Below, piece by piece: positions 36,357-47,188 of a stretch of 64,000 nucleotides of DNA. The notes under the pieces were generated by a model. The model was not told the origin of the DNA and did no database searches. It was given only the letters and a program-made list of their open reading frames with translations. Each line of letters begins with the position of its first letter. Positions within the stretch are counted from its first letter, which is position 1. The position numbers were made by a program, and so were the translations under genes. Origin of the DNA: Gnetum montanum (taxonomy: Eukaryota > Streptophyta > Gnetopsida > Gnetales > Gnetaceae); contig MNCI01007802.1 in NCBI GenBank assembly GCA_015680685.1, positions 240,315 through 304,314 of the forward strand, in the 5' to 3' direction.

Positions 36357-38880
36357 ATGCCTTCTTCTCATAAGAGCAACTTGCCACCTAAGGACCATAT
36401 ACAAGACAATCGGCAACATAAAAAACATAACCCAAATCAACCAAGTCCTAAACAATACAAGATAGTTTATACTTATCCCGATGGGTATATTCCAAACTTC
36501 ACTTTTATTCTCCATCAAGACAAACAGCTACGATGGAGAGATTTGCAAGGTAACTTCGTGTTACCCCGAGATCGATCAGTCTCTTGCATGCTTTTCCATG
36601 CCTTGGCACAGATTGGCATGCAAGAGCTATTTGCTAAATATGTTGTGGAAGATTTTTATATGAGGAATTATTATCTCAAAAATGCCCAACGTATGAGGGA
36701 CTTAAGGCAGGAGAGTCAACATGCATTGTTGAAGGGCAAGGTCCCGCACATCCTTAGCAAAATAGGAGATGAGGAACCCATTATCACGGGTTCTTTAGAA
36801 AATGATGTTCCCCCTCCTAACGATGAGGAGGAGGTTGGGTATCAGAACCTATGATCAATGATACATAACACTGGTTCTGATGCCCATGAACACCAATTGT
36901 TCATAGAGGGAACAACCATTTATGCTAAGGATGGGCACTTTGATCATCACGACGATCTGAGCCGTAGTAGTTGAAGAGAAGGCAAGAAACATCGTCATGG
37001 CAATGGTTCCCCTTCTTCTTCTCCTTCATCCCATCACTCCCCCTCTCATTCCACATCTGGGTGTAGCCACCATGAACATAAAGGTGAGGATAAAAGTAAG
37101 AAGGATGAAAGACCTCGACGGGAAAGTCGAGAGAGAGGACAAGGGCAAGGACGTAGGGAGAGTAGGGAACAACAAAGACATCATAGGCATCATGAAAGAG
37201 ACGATCATGATGAGCCCCTACTGGCAACCTGAAGTATGCTTGACATAACAGAGGTAGTTAGGATTCCCACAAGGCATTTAAGAGACAGTTGGATCAAACG
37301 ATTAGACATGAACAATATCCCACGATTTGAAGGGGGATACAATGCTGATCCGCAAAATCATTTATAGGCATTCCATGATGCTTGTGCCTTGCAGAATATA
37401 GAAAATGAATGGAAAAAACTAAAGTTGTTCCCAAGGATACTCACCAAGGAAGCAGAGAGCTGGTACCGGTCCTTAGAACTAGAGACCATCAGGAGGTGGA
37501 GTACGATGCTAGAATTGTTCAACGATAAGTATCAGATGTACTCCAGAGTGTTCAATTTGCATAAGCAGATCCAAGGCTGGAAGCAAGGTATACATGAACC
37601 CTTGGATGCTTCCATGGCCTGCTACTACACATTGTTACATCGTTGCCCGGGCCATGGGTACGATCAGAGGGATTAACTTCGCCACATCGTGGATGGGCTG
37701 AGGCATGAAACTAGAAGAACCCTTGGAACTTATGCCCAAGGGAGACTCTCACAACTTAGAGCCCATGAAGTACATAACTTGTTGGAGCAAGTAGCAAAAG
37801 AAGAAGGTGAGCTACGCAAAAGGGAAAGTGCAGAAAAGTACAACCGTGATCCCTCTCTTTGAAAGAAGGGAGTGAAATTTTGTGATGAAGAGGATGAGTC
37901 ACCAATCAAAGAGTTGGTGAACTGGAAAACCTTGTCGATCCAAAAATTAATAACAAAAATAGTAGCTAAGGTAGATGACGTATGGAATTCCTTAGACTCT
38001 AAAATTGAAATTGTCTTAAAAATTGTAGAAGAGTCTAAGGTAGAACAAAGAAGTGACAAAGGTAAGAAAAAGTGGAGAGATTTAGGCCCTGCACATAACA
38101 AGGGTAAGGGAAAAATGACTAACTTCGATGTGGCTATGGACTTTGACATAGACGATGATGGTGGATGTGAGATCTACCACTATGACCATCCTAAGGGATG
38201 TTGCCCCATCATCTCACATCTACAAGAGTCTGGGGTGTATGCGCTTAATCCAAACTCAACCAACGGTAAACACCCCGAAGGTTACCTTATCCACAAGGTA
38301 ACCCAAGGCAGTTCCACCAACCACTAACGTATTATCCAAGTGGAACTCCACCACAACCCATTGGACAGCATCAGTAGTGGTAATACCCACATTCATGAGG
38401 GATGCCATTGCTGAAACAACAGTACCCTTACTGGTAGCCTAACCCTTATAGATATTATGTGCAGCAACCGATTTCTCCAAGTGACTCTATGAGTCACTCA
38501 ACCCCCAATCATCACTACCAAGTTTGGGAGTACTTCAAAAGGACTTCTTCTCCTCCGGGAGACACTCCATACCCACACCATCCTCATAATCCATCCGCAC
38601 CTCTTCCATGACAAGTAGTTCCCATAACACCTCCTGCTCCAACAATGCAAGGGAAAATTCCTCCTCAACCGCAGCAACGTCATGCTGCGAGAGCTGTAAA
38701 TATCTAGCCTACTGCTAGTTCTAACAACTATAAAAAGAGAAGACCCTACTTTAGAACCAAATGCCTAGACAAACTCTCGCAACAACAAGCGGTTGGGCCC
38801 ATGTACACTCTTCCACCATCTAACACTTCGGAGCACCCTTCTATCCAAAATTAACGCATATGGTTATGTTAACGCATACC
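36357..38880 (+). pseudogene. gag of gypsy B
   Basis: ATG at 36357 (MPSSHKSN) after a 120-bp leader. The N-terminal domain, to about residue 165, contains YIPNFTFILHQD and LRWRDLQGNFVLPRD and ends at a TGA. The Gag core from about 37250 has RLDMNNIPRFEGGYN, ALQNIENEWKKLKLFP, ESWYRSLELETIRRW, MLELFNDKYQMYSRV and RRTLGTYAQGRL. The C-terminal part (37872-38327) contains GGCEIYHYDHPKGCCP and HLQESGVYALNP, a Cys/His cluster conserved in A. A Pro/Gln-rich linker leads to the protease. Only a handful of stops interrupt it (36852, 37674, 37859 and in the linker), so it was recently a single Gag of roughly 800 residues. Confidence 0.82.
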
Positions 38881-38889
38881 GTAACTAAC

Positions 38890-39690
38890 TAGATCAAGGT
38901 AGGCCACCTTCCCAGGAAACTAACTAACCCTGGGAGTCCCTTAATCTATTGACAGATCGTTGGGAACAAACCACATAGGGCTCTTCTTAACTTAGGTTCC
39001 GGAGTTAATTTGATTTCACAAGAGATGTATCACACCTGGAACCTGCCACAACTTAAGAAGAGCAACATTCAACTAGAGCTGGCAAACCAGTCCATCATCA
39101 TTCCCTTGGGATTGGTGGAGGAAATCATTACCACTGTGTGTGATTGGTCTTACCCAGCTGATTTTCTGGTGATTGAATTCAACAACAACGCAAGGGACTT
39201 CCCAATTATAATGGGAAGGGCATGGCTTAGTACAGTAGACGCATGCCTTAGGATCCACGATCTTTCCTTGGAAATCTCTAAGAAAAACATTTGTGGAAAG
39301 ATCGAGAAGAGGAAAGTTCCATGCATCACATACAGTGATTCATCGGGTGATGACATGGAGGAAATGCCTCCATGTAACAGGTGTGCTCTTGAAACTTTGA
39401 ACCAAAGATTCCTGTGTGTAGCAACCACACAAGAAGTAGTAGACACCCCGTGGTTGATAGCTACTCAAAGGAGCAACCAAATATGCATGGAACAAACTGA
39501 GGAAACCCATGCCCATAACGAAAGCATATATACATTGGAACATGAGCGTCGCCAACTTCCACCCCTTAATCTAAGATCATCAATTGGGAGAAGTTGGGAA
39601 TTTCTTAGAAATTCAAATAGGCACTCATTATTTTGGATCTCTCCCTTACAACTTAGTCATGGGGGAGATGGCCACCTATGCTGATCATAT
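38890..39690 (+). pseudogene. Retropepsin and tail of gypsy B
   Basis: LLNLGSGVNLISQEMY stands where the D-L/S-G-A/S active site belongs; the Asp codon is AAC (Asn). The body continues TWNLPQLKKSNIQLELANQ, DFLVIEFNNNARDFPIIMGRAW and LEISKKN. The open frame 39010-39684 continues about 110 residues beyond the domain, with an acidic/Cys-containing tail, then runs into the sequence that follows integrase in element A. The Asp loss recurs in A, but C keeps Asp with a different next residue. Confidence 0.8.
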
Positions 39691-41566
39691 GGGGCCCTCA
39701 ATTCTTTTTCAATTTTTTGTTTTACACATTTTTTTTACAACATTTTTTTCTTACACATTTTTTTTTACAAATTTCTTTAACTTATCTAATTTTTTTTTTA
39801 CAACATCATGATACTTTTTCCATTTTTGTGTGTGTTTGTGTGTGATCCACCCTGTAAGTTTGTCCCACAATAAGTGTTTGGACTGATGGTATGAACTGTC
39901 TTCATATTGATTGCTAGTGTTTGGTTTTTACCTTTAAGTCACAATGTTGATACTAAGGTATGTCTCTTTTGATATGGTAGGCAATGAAATCACTTCATCC
40001 ATCCATCCACTAGTTTCTATGGTCTCTCTCATCTTGGAAATGTACAATCCCCTTCTAATAAGAACTTAAATGAATCGGTGACTGGGCATTTCTCAAACTA
40101 AGGAAGGACTCAAGGATTGAAAAGGGTGTGACTTCAAGGGAACTTGATGCTTTTGTGTTGGTCATTCTCTTGGGTGCTTGGATGTTTTCTTCTTGAGTTT
40201 TCTTGTCATTCCAATGTGGTTCTCATGGTGTGGTTCTCATGCATAAAAACACAAAACACAAAAAAAAAAAACAAAGAAAGTGAGAATTCAAAGCACACCC
40301 CTTAGACGAAATAAAACTTGGGCTACAAGCACTGGTTATGGAACCAAAAGTGTTCCCTCTAACTAAGGCCCTTCTTGCTTCTCATTCTCTCATTTGTTTC
40401 ATTGGAATGGTGGTGGCTCTTTGGAGATGCATTCTTGTTATCCAAGTGGCTGGTTTAGCCGAATGCATTGATGAGAAGTTACTAGAAGTGGTTGGTTTGA
40501 GGCCAGAGTTGGAATGAGACTTGCCAAGCTACATTAATCATGAACTACACAAGGGGCTATACACCACCTTGTCCTTGGGATTCCCTTCCATCCTCTTCTC
40601 TTCATCCTTCTCTCCATTGTTCACCTCATTGCCGGTTGTATCATTAGTTTATATATTTTGGTAGATACATTGTTTTCTTTTTGGTAAATTCTTGTGGTTA
40701 AGACTTTAACTCTTGTTCCAGTTGACATTCCCAGAGCCTACGGACTCTTTGAATGTGGGTTTGTTAGGGAATTAAGGGCATGAGCCTACTTTGGGGAGGA
40801 CCCACTAACATTCCTATTTGGAGCATCCATTAACTTCTTTCCCTTAACATTTTGCAATTAATTTTATTTTGTTCATTTTCATGTTGACATCCATTTCATC
40901 GATGACATAGTTATCCCTTTTTATCTCTCTTTCTTACTCGTTTTCTTTCTCCATTCTAACGCTACCGAAGGTTCACGATTAGTCATGGGGGTATGAGGCC
41001 TGATTTTTTCGATTTTCTCCTAGCCTCGAAATTTTTGATTTTCTTCCTAACCCCTACACCTTCGGTAGTCATCGTTACTATATCTCCCAATCCATATCAG
41101 CCATACCACAACCTAGCCAATGGACCTACACTGAAGCAAGGTATCAATTACATGATGATTCATTTACCCTTCCTAATATAAGATTGTGTTGTGTGTGTAG
41201 ATGGCAATCATACAAACAACGGATTGGATCTGGAGCAAACACTTGGAATGGAGCAGCGTTGAAGCAGCAATGCAAGGAGCAAGATCGATGGTGCGCTTAT
41301 GGATGGACAACGGAAGACACAATCTTGGAATTGGTAGTAGCAACACTTCTTTCTCTCTCTCTCTCTCTCTCATTTGACAACTAAGGCCTGATGTCATTGT
41401 AATAAGGTGTTCACCCTTGTTGTCATGAACACCATTTTTGTCAAGTCTTGTAATGATGATCCGTTCACATGTCATCCCATTAGTTCCATTCCCCTAAATA
41501 ATTCCATACCTTCTCGATAGTATTGTAAGGAACTCGAGGACGAGTTTTTATTTGGTCATGGGGGTA
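39691..41566 (+). other. 3' noncoding region of gypsy B
   Basis: T-rich start, several stretches conserved with C (51870-53739) and partly with A (7320-9314), a CT run at 41348-41371, and the purine tract CATGGGGGTA at the end. No domain is recognised. A short ATG frame at 41201-41377 is listed separately. Confidence 0.6.
41201..41377 (+). other. Short conserved frame after an acceptor-like site (gypsy B)
   Basis: TTGTGTTGTGTGTGTAG precedes ATGGCAATCATAC. The frame runs 58 codons and includes ARSMVRLWMDNGRHNLGIGSS. Equivalent sequence is in C (from about 53370) and on the minus strand in D (below 63940), each with a conserved RL-x-(M/I)DN-x-R-x-NL-x-IGS core. However, the ATG and the core are not in the same frame in all copies. 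It could be the relic of a spliced env-like frame or simply a conserved RNA region. Confidence 0.3.
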
Positions 41567-42560
41567 TGATGAGATGTGATTCGCACGAGCCACGATATCG
41601 CGTATGCGATATCGCAGTCCTCTGCCAAATCTATAAATAAGAGGTGGCACTCCCCTTATTTTCCATCCTAGTCTAGAAGTAGTGAAGCTCTGATAGTTTG
41701 ATCACTCCAGAGATAGAATAATTTTCCATGTGCCCGCAGTAGGAGTCCTAGAGTGAACGAATCTTTATTCGAGCAACATTGTACCTGAACATAAATTTTT
41801 GTACGACAATAAAGATGAACTTGATTGGATAAACCTTGCAGTGCATGGAATAGGATTTTATTTTAATTTCTATTTATTGCTTTCCTAGAATGCGGTACGA
41901 GTACGAATTAATTACGAGCATCTAAGGATGTGTACAATTAGTCAAGGAATCAGCTGCTCGTTGCATGCGGTATGAGTATGACTTGATTACAAGCATCTAG
42001 TGTGACTACTTGGTAACCCAGTGGCGTATTCTAGGATCTACGCTTGGTAATCCCAGTGGTAGTCGTGCACGGCAGATGTGTACGGTTAGTCAAGGAATCG
42101 GCTACTCATCGCACTTAGGCTAGATAGGTTCTCTCAACCCTTTCCTCCTAGTTAACTACCTCAGTACGATCACTTCGAGCACGTGCGTTACGTGCGGTGA
42201 TCCTAGTAACGATTAGCATTTGGTAGCCACATTTTCATAATTCAAGGTGTGTACGGTAAGTGGGAATAGATGCTGATGCTAGTTAATTTAGACTTAGTCC
42301 TTAGTTAGAGTTAGTTAGCTCTCTCAACCCTTCACCTTGATAGCATAGGAGAAAAATAATAAAAGACCATAAAAATCATATACCTCAGACTTACATAGCC
42401 ATACACCGTGACAACTACAAGTAAGTCTGGGAAGACAACGAATGATTAACCCCAAGTGTTCCATGGGGCATATAGGCATTTAGTCTGTGGAGTTCCACCG
42501 GATCGAGCCTGCTATGCTCGTTTCTTATGGTTGAGTGTAGGGGTACCTAGCCACTCATCA
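41567..42560 (+). repeat. 3' LTR of gypsy B
   Basis: TGATGAGATGTG...CCACTCATCA. Nearly collinear with the 5' LTR except in two places: a shorter CGATATCG palindrome block, and a roughly 75-bp duplication (ATGCGGTACGAGTACG at 41890 and ATGCGGTATGAGTATG at 41965). Confidence 0.92.
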
Positions 42561-42899
42561 ATTTGTATATCAAAAATTTCTTAATCATGGATGAAGAATA
42601 CATCTTTTGCGTAACTCATCATACACTCTCCATCTTGGCCAAATTGAATACTTAATCAAAAGCATAACAAGCTTAGTTAAAAATAAAGTGATCACCTATA
42701 TCCTCAATGCTCATCCTATTAAGAGGGGTACTTAAAGCATAAGAAGCTTATCAAAGCAAATATACAATCAAGTTAAAATAATTGAAACATCAAAAATTAG
42801 AAAAATTAAAGCTTTCGATCACAATCCATAGGGCTACTAATTTTTTATTTAACATCCATTTTGTAATATATAATAATGATTTACATAATTTCACTATAG

Positions 42900-43843
42900 T
42901 AAATGAACAGGTGGACATTACCTTCTTTTATAAATATCTTGTTCCAGAATGATCTTGCAACTACAAATTTGAACAATGCATTGCTCAAAGAGTTGTAGGT
43001 AGTATAAATGCATTTTTCGCCTTCAAAAGAAAATATAGTAAGAATAAATATATATTCAAAACCAACTCCATCATGCCTTTATCCAATCATTAATTCTTTA
43101 TGGATATATTATATGCCATCTTAGTCTAGCAAATAAATATTAGAGAGAGACCGAAGAAATTAACAAGATTTTCCTACTCCATGGATTTAAAATAAAGACA
43201 TAGACACAATATGATATTATGCTTCTTAACATAGAGATATTTTCCTCAAAAGTTGAAGTTATTTTAGGTTTATAACTTACGCTCATAACCTTTTTGAATT
43301 CTTATTAGATAAATAGTTGAAAAAAGTGATGCTGACAAACCAAGATAAATGTTGGCTTTATGAGAGAGTTTTGACTTAATAAATGGACAATTCAAGAACA
43401 TATTCTTTATGTTGATCTTAAGAAGTTTTGTAAATTGGTGAAACAAATAATAATTCAAAAACTTTGGAAAATAATAGAAATAGAAAAACATTTTTATTGG
43501 AATAGTAATAGGGGAAGGCTTAATTTAAAGGTAAACTATTTATTTTTTGATATTCCTCATCATCTACAATGCACAATTAGTAATGCATGAATGGAATCTC
43601 TTCATCTAATAGTTGAAATAGGTAGATGGCTCAAAATTCCATATAAAGAATAAATATGAAACTATGTAATACAAATAGCATTGAAAATAAACATCACATT
43701 TTCTTACAATGTCCTACATTTAAACATATTAAACATATATAAAATACTATGATTGCAAATTTAATTGATTTATCTAAAAATTTTCAAAACTCATATGATC
43801 TATATTTTGGTAATTTTTATAATGATGTTTTCAAAACTCATAG
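42900..43843 (+). pseudogene. LINE reverse-transcriptase C-terminal fragment
   Basis: CNYKFEQCIAQRVVGSINAFF (about 42957-43020) matches CNCKWDQCITQRVASSMKKLF of the LINE at 61300. The following 600 bp align with 61400-61750. Near 43690 the frame ENKHHIFLQCPTFKHI gives the His/Cys C-terminal motif typical of plant LINE proteins. Many stops. The fragment ends where the LTR element begins at 43844. The stretch 42566-42900 probably belongs to it too, but shows no motif. Confidence 0.72.
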
Positions 43844-44444
43844 TGTCACATCCCCATTCCCAAATGATGTTGCTAACTAATGAAGATGGTGTCTCTTCAT
43901 AATAAGTGTTATTGTGATCTTAATAAGACCTGAAAGGGTAGTTGTAATTGAGACTTGAAAGGGCATGTTGTAATAATAGATGTGTCTCTTAAGGTAACTT
44001 TTGGGGGTTTGACCTAAGTCATTTATACTTAGGGTTAGAGGTCGTGCCAACATGGGAATGGTGAAGCCAATATAAGAAGGTCATGGGGTGGCGAAGCCAG
44101 TATAGGCATAGAAAGCCAGGTGAAGCAGGACAAGAATTGGACTAGCCATCCCTCCTGGCTAGGTTATAGGCCTTACTATGGTGGTAGTGCTGGATTTCCT
44201 CTAAGGGATAGATTCCAAAAGAAGAAAACCCCAAGGAACACTCTCAAAGCATGATATGGATACACTTTTCCATATCAATAAAGCATTCTTTTCTTTCTCT
44301 TTTTGCATTTTTCCTATTATTGCCCTTATACATAATGTTGAGTATTGCATATATTTTGAATTTGGTATATTTTATTCATAAGCATAATGTCTAATATATC
44401 ATATATTTGATGTTTAACATGACATTTGGGGATGGGATGTCACA
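43844..44444 (+). repeat. 5' LTR of the 5S/CCR4-bearing element
   Basis: TGTCACATCCCC...GGGATGTCACA, closely matching 54990-55592. A polyadenylation signal lies in TATCAATAAAGCATTC near 44273. The LTR ends two bases before the primer site. Confidence 0.85.
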
Positions 44445-44446
44445 AT

Positions 44447-44458
44447 TGGTATTGGAGC
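44447..44458 (+). other. Primer-binding site (tRNA-iMet-like)
   Basis: TGGTATTGGAGC, two mismatches from TGGTATCAGAGC. The position two bases after the LTR supports the call. Confidence 0.75.
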
Positions 44459-46462
44459 AAACCATGACCTAAGGACCATTCAAAACCATGGGCCAACTAC
44501 AACATGAATCAAATGATAAACCTTGAAGCCACAACACATGGAAAGCCATTGATCATCACCAAATGTACCATATATTTATGATGCAAGTTAGAAAGATACC
44601 TTTCCATTGACTTCATAAACAATGGATCAGGCATCTAGATCCCAACAACCAACAAAATTTCTTTCATGGATATCATTAACCGATGATGATTTGATCATAC
44701 CTCGTCAAGCCTCATCAATTAGAAGAGATGTTAGTAAGATAATGATACACCAATCCATGTAACTCTTACCCATCTTAGTACTATAATTATTAATTGATTA
44801 GGGTCATTTTTAAATTTCTTTCAAGAAAGTTAATAACCATGACCGGAATTGATCTTATTTTGTTAAAATTTACTATCGAAGTAATTTAGAAGATTTCAAG
44901 TTACCATATGTTAGCCTAGAAATGTCAATCTAACAAAATAGGCTAGTTTGGCCATTTTAATTCTTTAAAAAAATCAATTTCATTTTTTAACCCTAAAGCT
45001 ATGTCCAATGCGTAGCACTCATCGAGATGATTCCAATGGTACAAATTTCATGTCAATCAAACTTACAATTTGGGAGATATTGATGTTTAAAGTTTTTTTT
45101 TATGCATGCATTAAAATAATATTGAATTATTAATTATTAATTTATTATTTCTAACAAAATTTTTCAAAATTTTAGTGTTGAAAATCAACTTGGAATTGCT
45201 GTTTACCCATACCAAACCCTTACCCTGTCATCGATTGAACCACCACGTCAACCACCAAGGCAAGATGGATTAAAATAATAATAAAAAGTTGTAGGTTCAA
45301 ATCCAAATCCCCCTAATTTAACATATATATATATATATAGAGGAATAGAGAAAATTAAAAAAACATTTGTAACTGGGAAGTCATGGTTTCAAACCCTGAC
45401 ACCCCCCCCCCCCATGTTAAAAAAAATCTATTTAAAAAATAAAATAATAAAATTAATAATAAAATAAATATATATATATATAGCTTTTTTACCACGCCAA
45501 CCCTACAAGGGCCATGTAGGCCTTGCCGACCTTGTTGGAATTGCAAGTTGCATAAGCTTTGTAGGTTGTGCTGGCACTGTAGGCTATAAAAAGTCGCGAC
45601 GACACTGGCACCCATGGGCATGGTGGCCATTAGAGCCCACGACATAGTTGAGCCAATCCACATGCCAATAGTGTGCTAGTGCACACTAAGCATGGGCTCT
45701 TCCAACATGCCAACGTGTAGCACCTCGACAAGCTCTGCATCTAGGCTACGTCACTATCCATTGTTGTGGCACTACTATTCCATCAGCCACCATGCGGGTG
45801 TTCGCTAGCCATAGTAATGCCACAGTAGTGGAAGACTAGCCTTCATGATAGCCCCAAAGGAGGGAACCCAAAAACCTCATGTGACACAGCACCAATACAC
45901 ATCATGCCTCTCTAATCCACACCATGCATTGTTGTCGTCACTCTAATCCACACTACGCAACCTATTGTAGCCCTGCCATAGCCGTGTAGCCTACCATAAC
46001 CCTGTCATAGCTACATAGCCCTACCCCCCAAACACCACACCATGCTGCACCATGCCTTCCACATTTCCCATCACTGCCTCCCATGCCACCCATAACTACC
46101 TCTTGTGCCACTCATCACTATCACTAGTGTTGCCCATCACTAGCTCTTGTGGCACTCATCATTGTCTCCAGTGCCACCCATTACTACCTCCCACACTGCC
46201 CATCACTACCTCCCACACTGCCCATCACTACCTCCAATGCTACCCATCATTTCCTCCAAGGGTAGCCAATAATCATAAATTCTCCATTATATGACAAAAA
46301 ATTTTCATTGTCCATCAACTGATGAAAAAATTTGAAATTCTGGTCAACTAATGGAAAATTCAAATTTTTGTCATTAAACTATTAGTTTAAATTAGGAACT
46401 TGCAAAAATAATTTTCAAAATTAGAATTTGGTGTAGTGGTAATAATAGAGATAAAAGTTCCA
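44459..46462 (+). other. Left interior of the 5S/CCR4-bearing element
   Basis: No domain. A short frame from ATG 44624 (MDQASRSQQPTKFLSW) has no recognised family. Simple repeats: (AT) at 45321-45339 and 45469-45482, and a run of 12 C at 45402-45413. The frame 46052-46294 comes from a degenerate CCCATCACT/CCTCC repeat (46060-46250) and is not a gene. A G/C-richer block at 45480-46040 corresponds to 23210-23520 in the older copy. Confidence 0.5.
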
Positions 46463-46520
46463 CAATTAAGCATGTTTGCTCTCGAGTAGGATTGGGATGG
46501 GTAACCTCTCAGGAAGTGTT
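46463..46520 (+). repeat. 5S rRNA-derived segment, copy 2
   Basis: ATTAAGCATGTTTGCTCTCG then GATTGGGATGGGTAACCTCT and AGGAAGT align in order with plant 5S rRNA GTTAAGCGTGCTTGGG, TACTAGGATGGGTGACCTCC and GGGAAGT, that is the A-box to C-box internal promoter region. More diverged than the 24004-24027 copy. Flanks on both sides resemble those of the first copy. Confidence 0.75.
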
Positions 46521-47188
46521 GTTTTTCGCACCAAAGTACTTAGACTCCATAAGCCATAGCTTTTGATCTTGGAAATCTTTTTTGATGAATGAAGAGTTTT
46601 TTCCTATAGATTTCAATCTTTCAAGCTCAATGGTGGAGTTAGATCGATCCCAGAGAAACCCTGAAAATTAGTTTTTACTCCTTGACCAATATAGTGCCTA
46701 GAGATCCTCAAAAGTTTAATTTTCACACAACTTGAGCATATGATGTCCGTTTTTAACATATGAATAGTCATTTCTAACATTTTTCACCCTTCTAAACTCA
46801 ATGGTGAGGTCAAATTTATCATCCAAGCATTCTATAATTCAATGATATTATAAATTCAACATTTTAGGCTTTAATATTTAGTACATAACCCTTACAAATG
46901 GTCTTAAGTTTACTATGGCATGTCATTAGTTACACTGTCAAAGTTAGTGTTCTCAAGCGAGGTAGAAAGGTCATAAAAATAATATAGTTAAATATTACTA
47001 AAAATCAAGTAATGTAATTATATATTACTAAAATTTGTTAATATAGCTACATATTATTATATGATGTTGTTAAATATTACTAAAATTAGATAATATAATT
47101 ATAAAAATAGATAATATAGTTATTTAGTTGATGTATTTTGTTATTAGTCGATGTATTAGTTAATGATTAGTTGATGTTAGAGAATTAG
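46521..47188. other. Interior between 5S segment and nuclease pseudogene
   Basis: Resembles 24050-24250 at its left end. Further right it is A/T-rich with ATATTACTAAAA words repeated at 46990-47100. No gene seen. Confidence 0.4.

Larger units (their letters stand above)
35240..42565 (+). mobile_element. Gypsy element B, complete termini, lacks RT/RNase H/integrase
   Basis: Direct target duplication ATTTG at 35240-35244 and 42561-42565 flanks the element proper (35245-42560). The LTRs are 970 and 994 bp with TGATGA...TCATCA ends. The tRNA-Asp primer site is at 36216-36234 and the purine-rich CATGGGGGTA at 41557-41566 abuts the 3' LTR. The interior has Gag and protease, and then passes directly, near 39565-39615, into the 3' noncoding sequence that in element A follows integrase. 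No RT, RNase H or integrase is present. Stops and frameshifts are few compared with A, and CpG-rich LTR parts are kept, so the insertion is younger. It is a non-autonomous member that must have used enzymes supplied in trans. Confidence 0.92.

Noticed and set aside
36925-37248. Overlapping frames on both strands within gag of B
   Set aside because: They are alternative-frame readings of the charged, repetitive linker between the Gag N-terminal domain and core.
46052-46294. 80-codon frame rich in Ser, Thr, Pro and His
   Set aside because: Translation of a degenerate CCCATCACT/CCTCC simple repeat; no family similarity.
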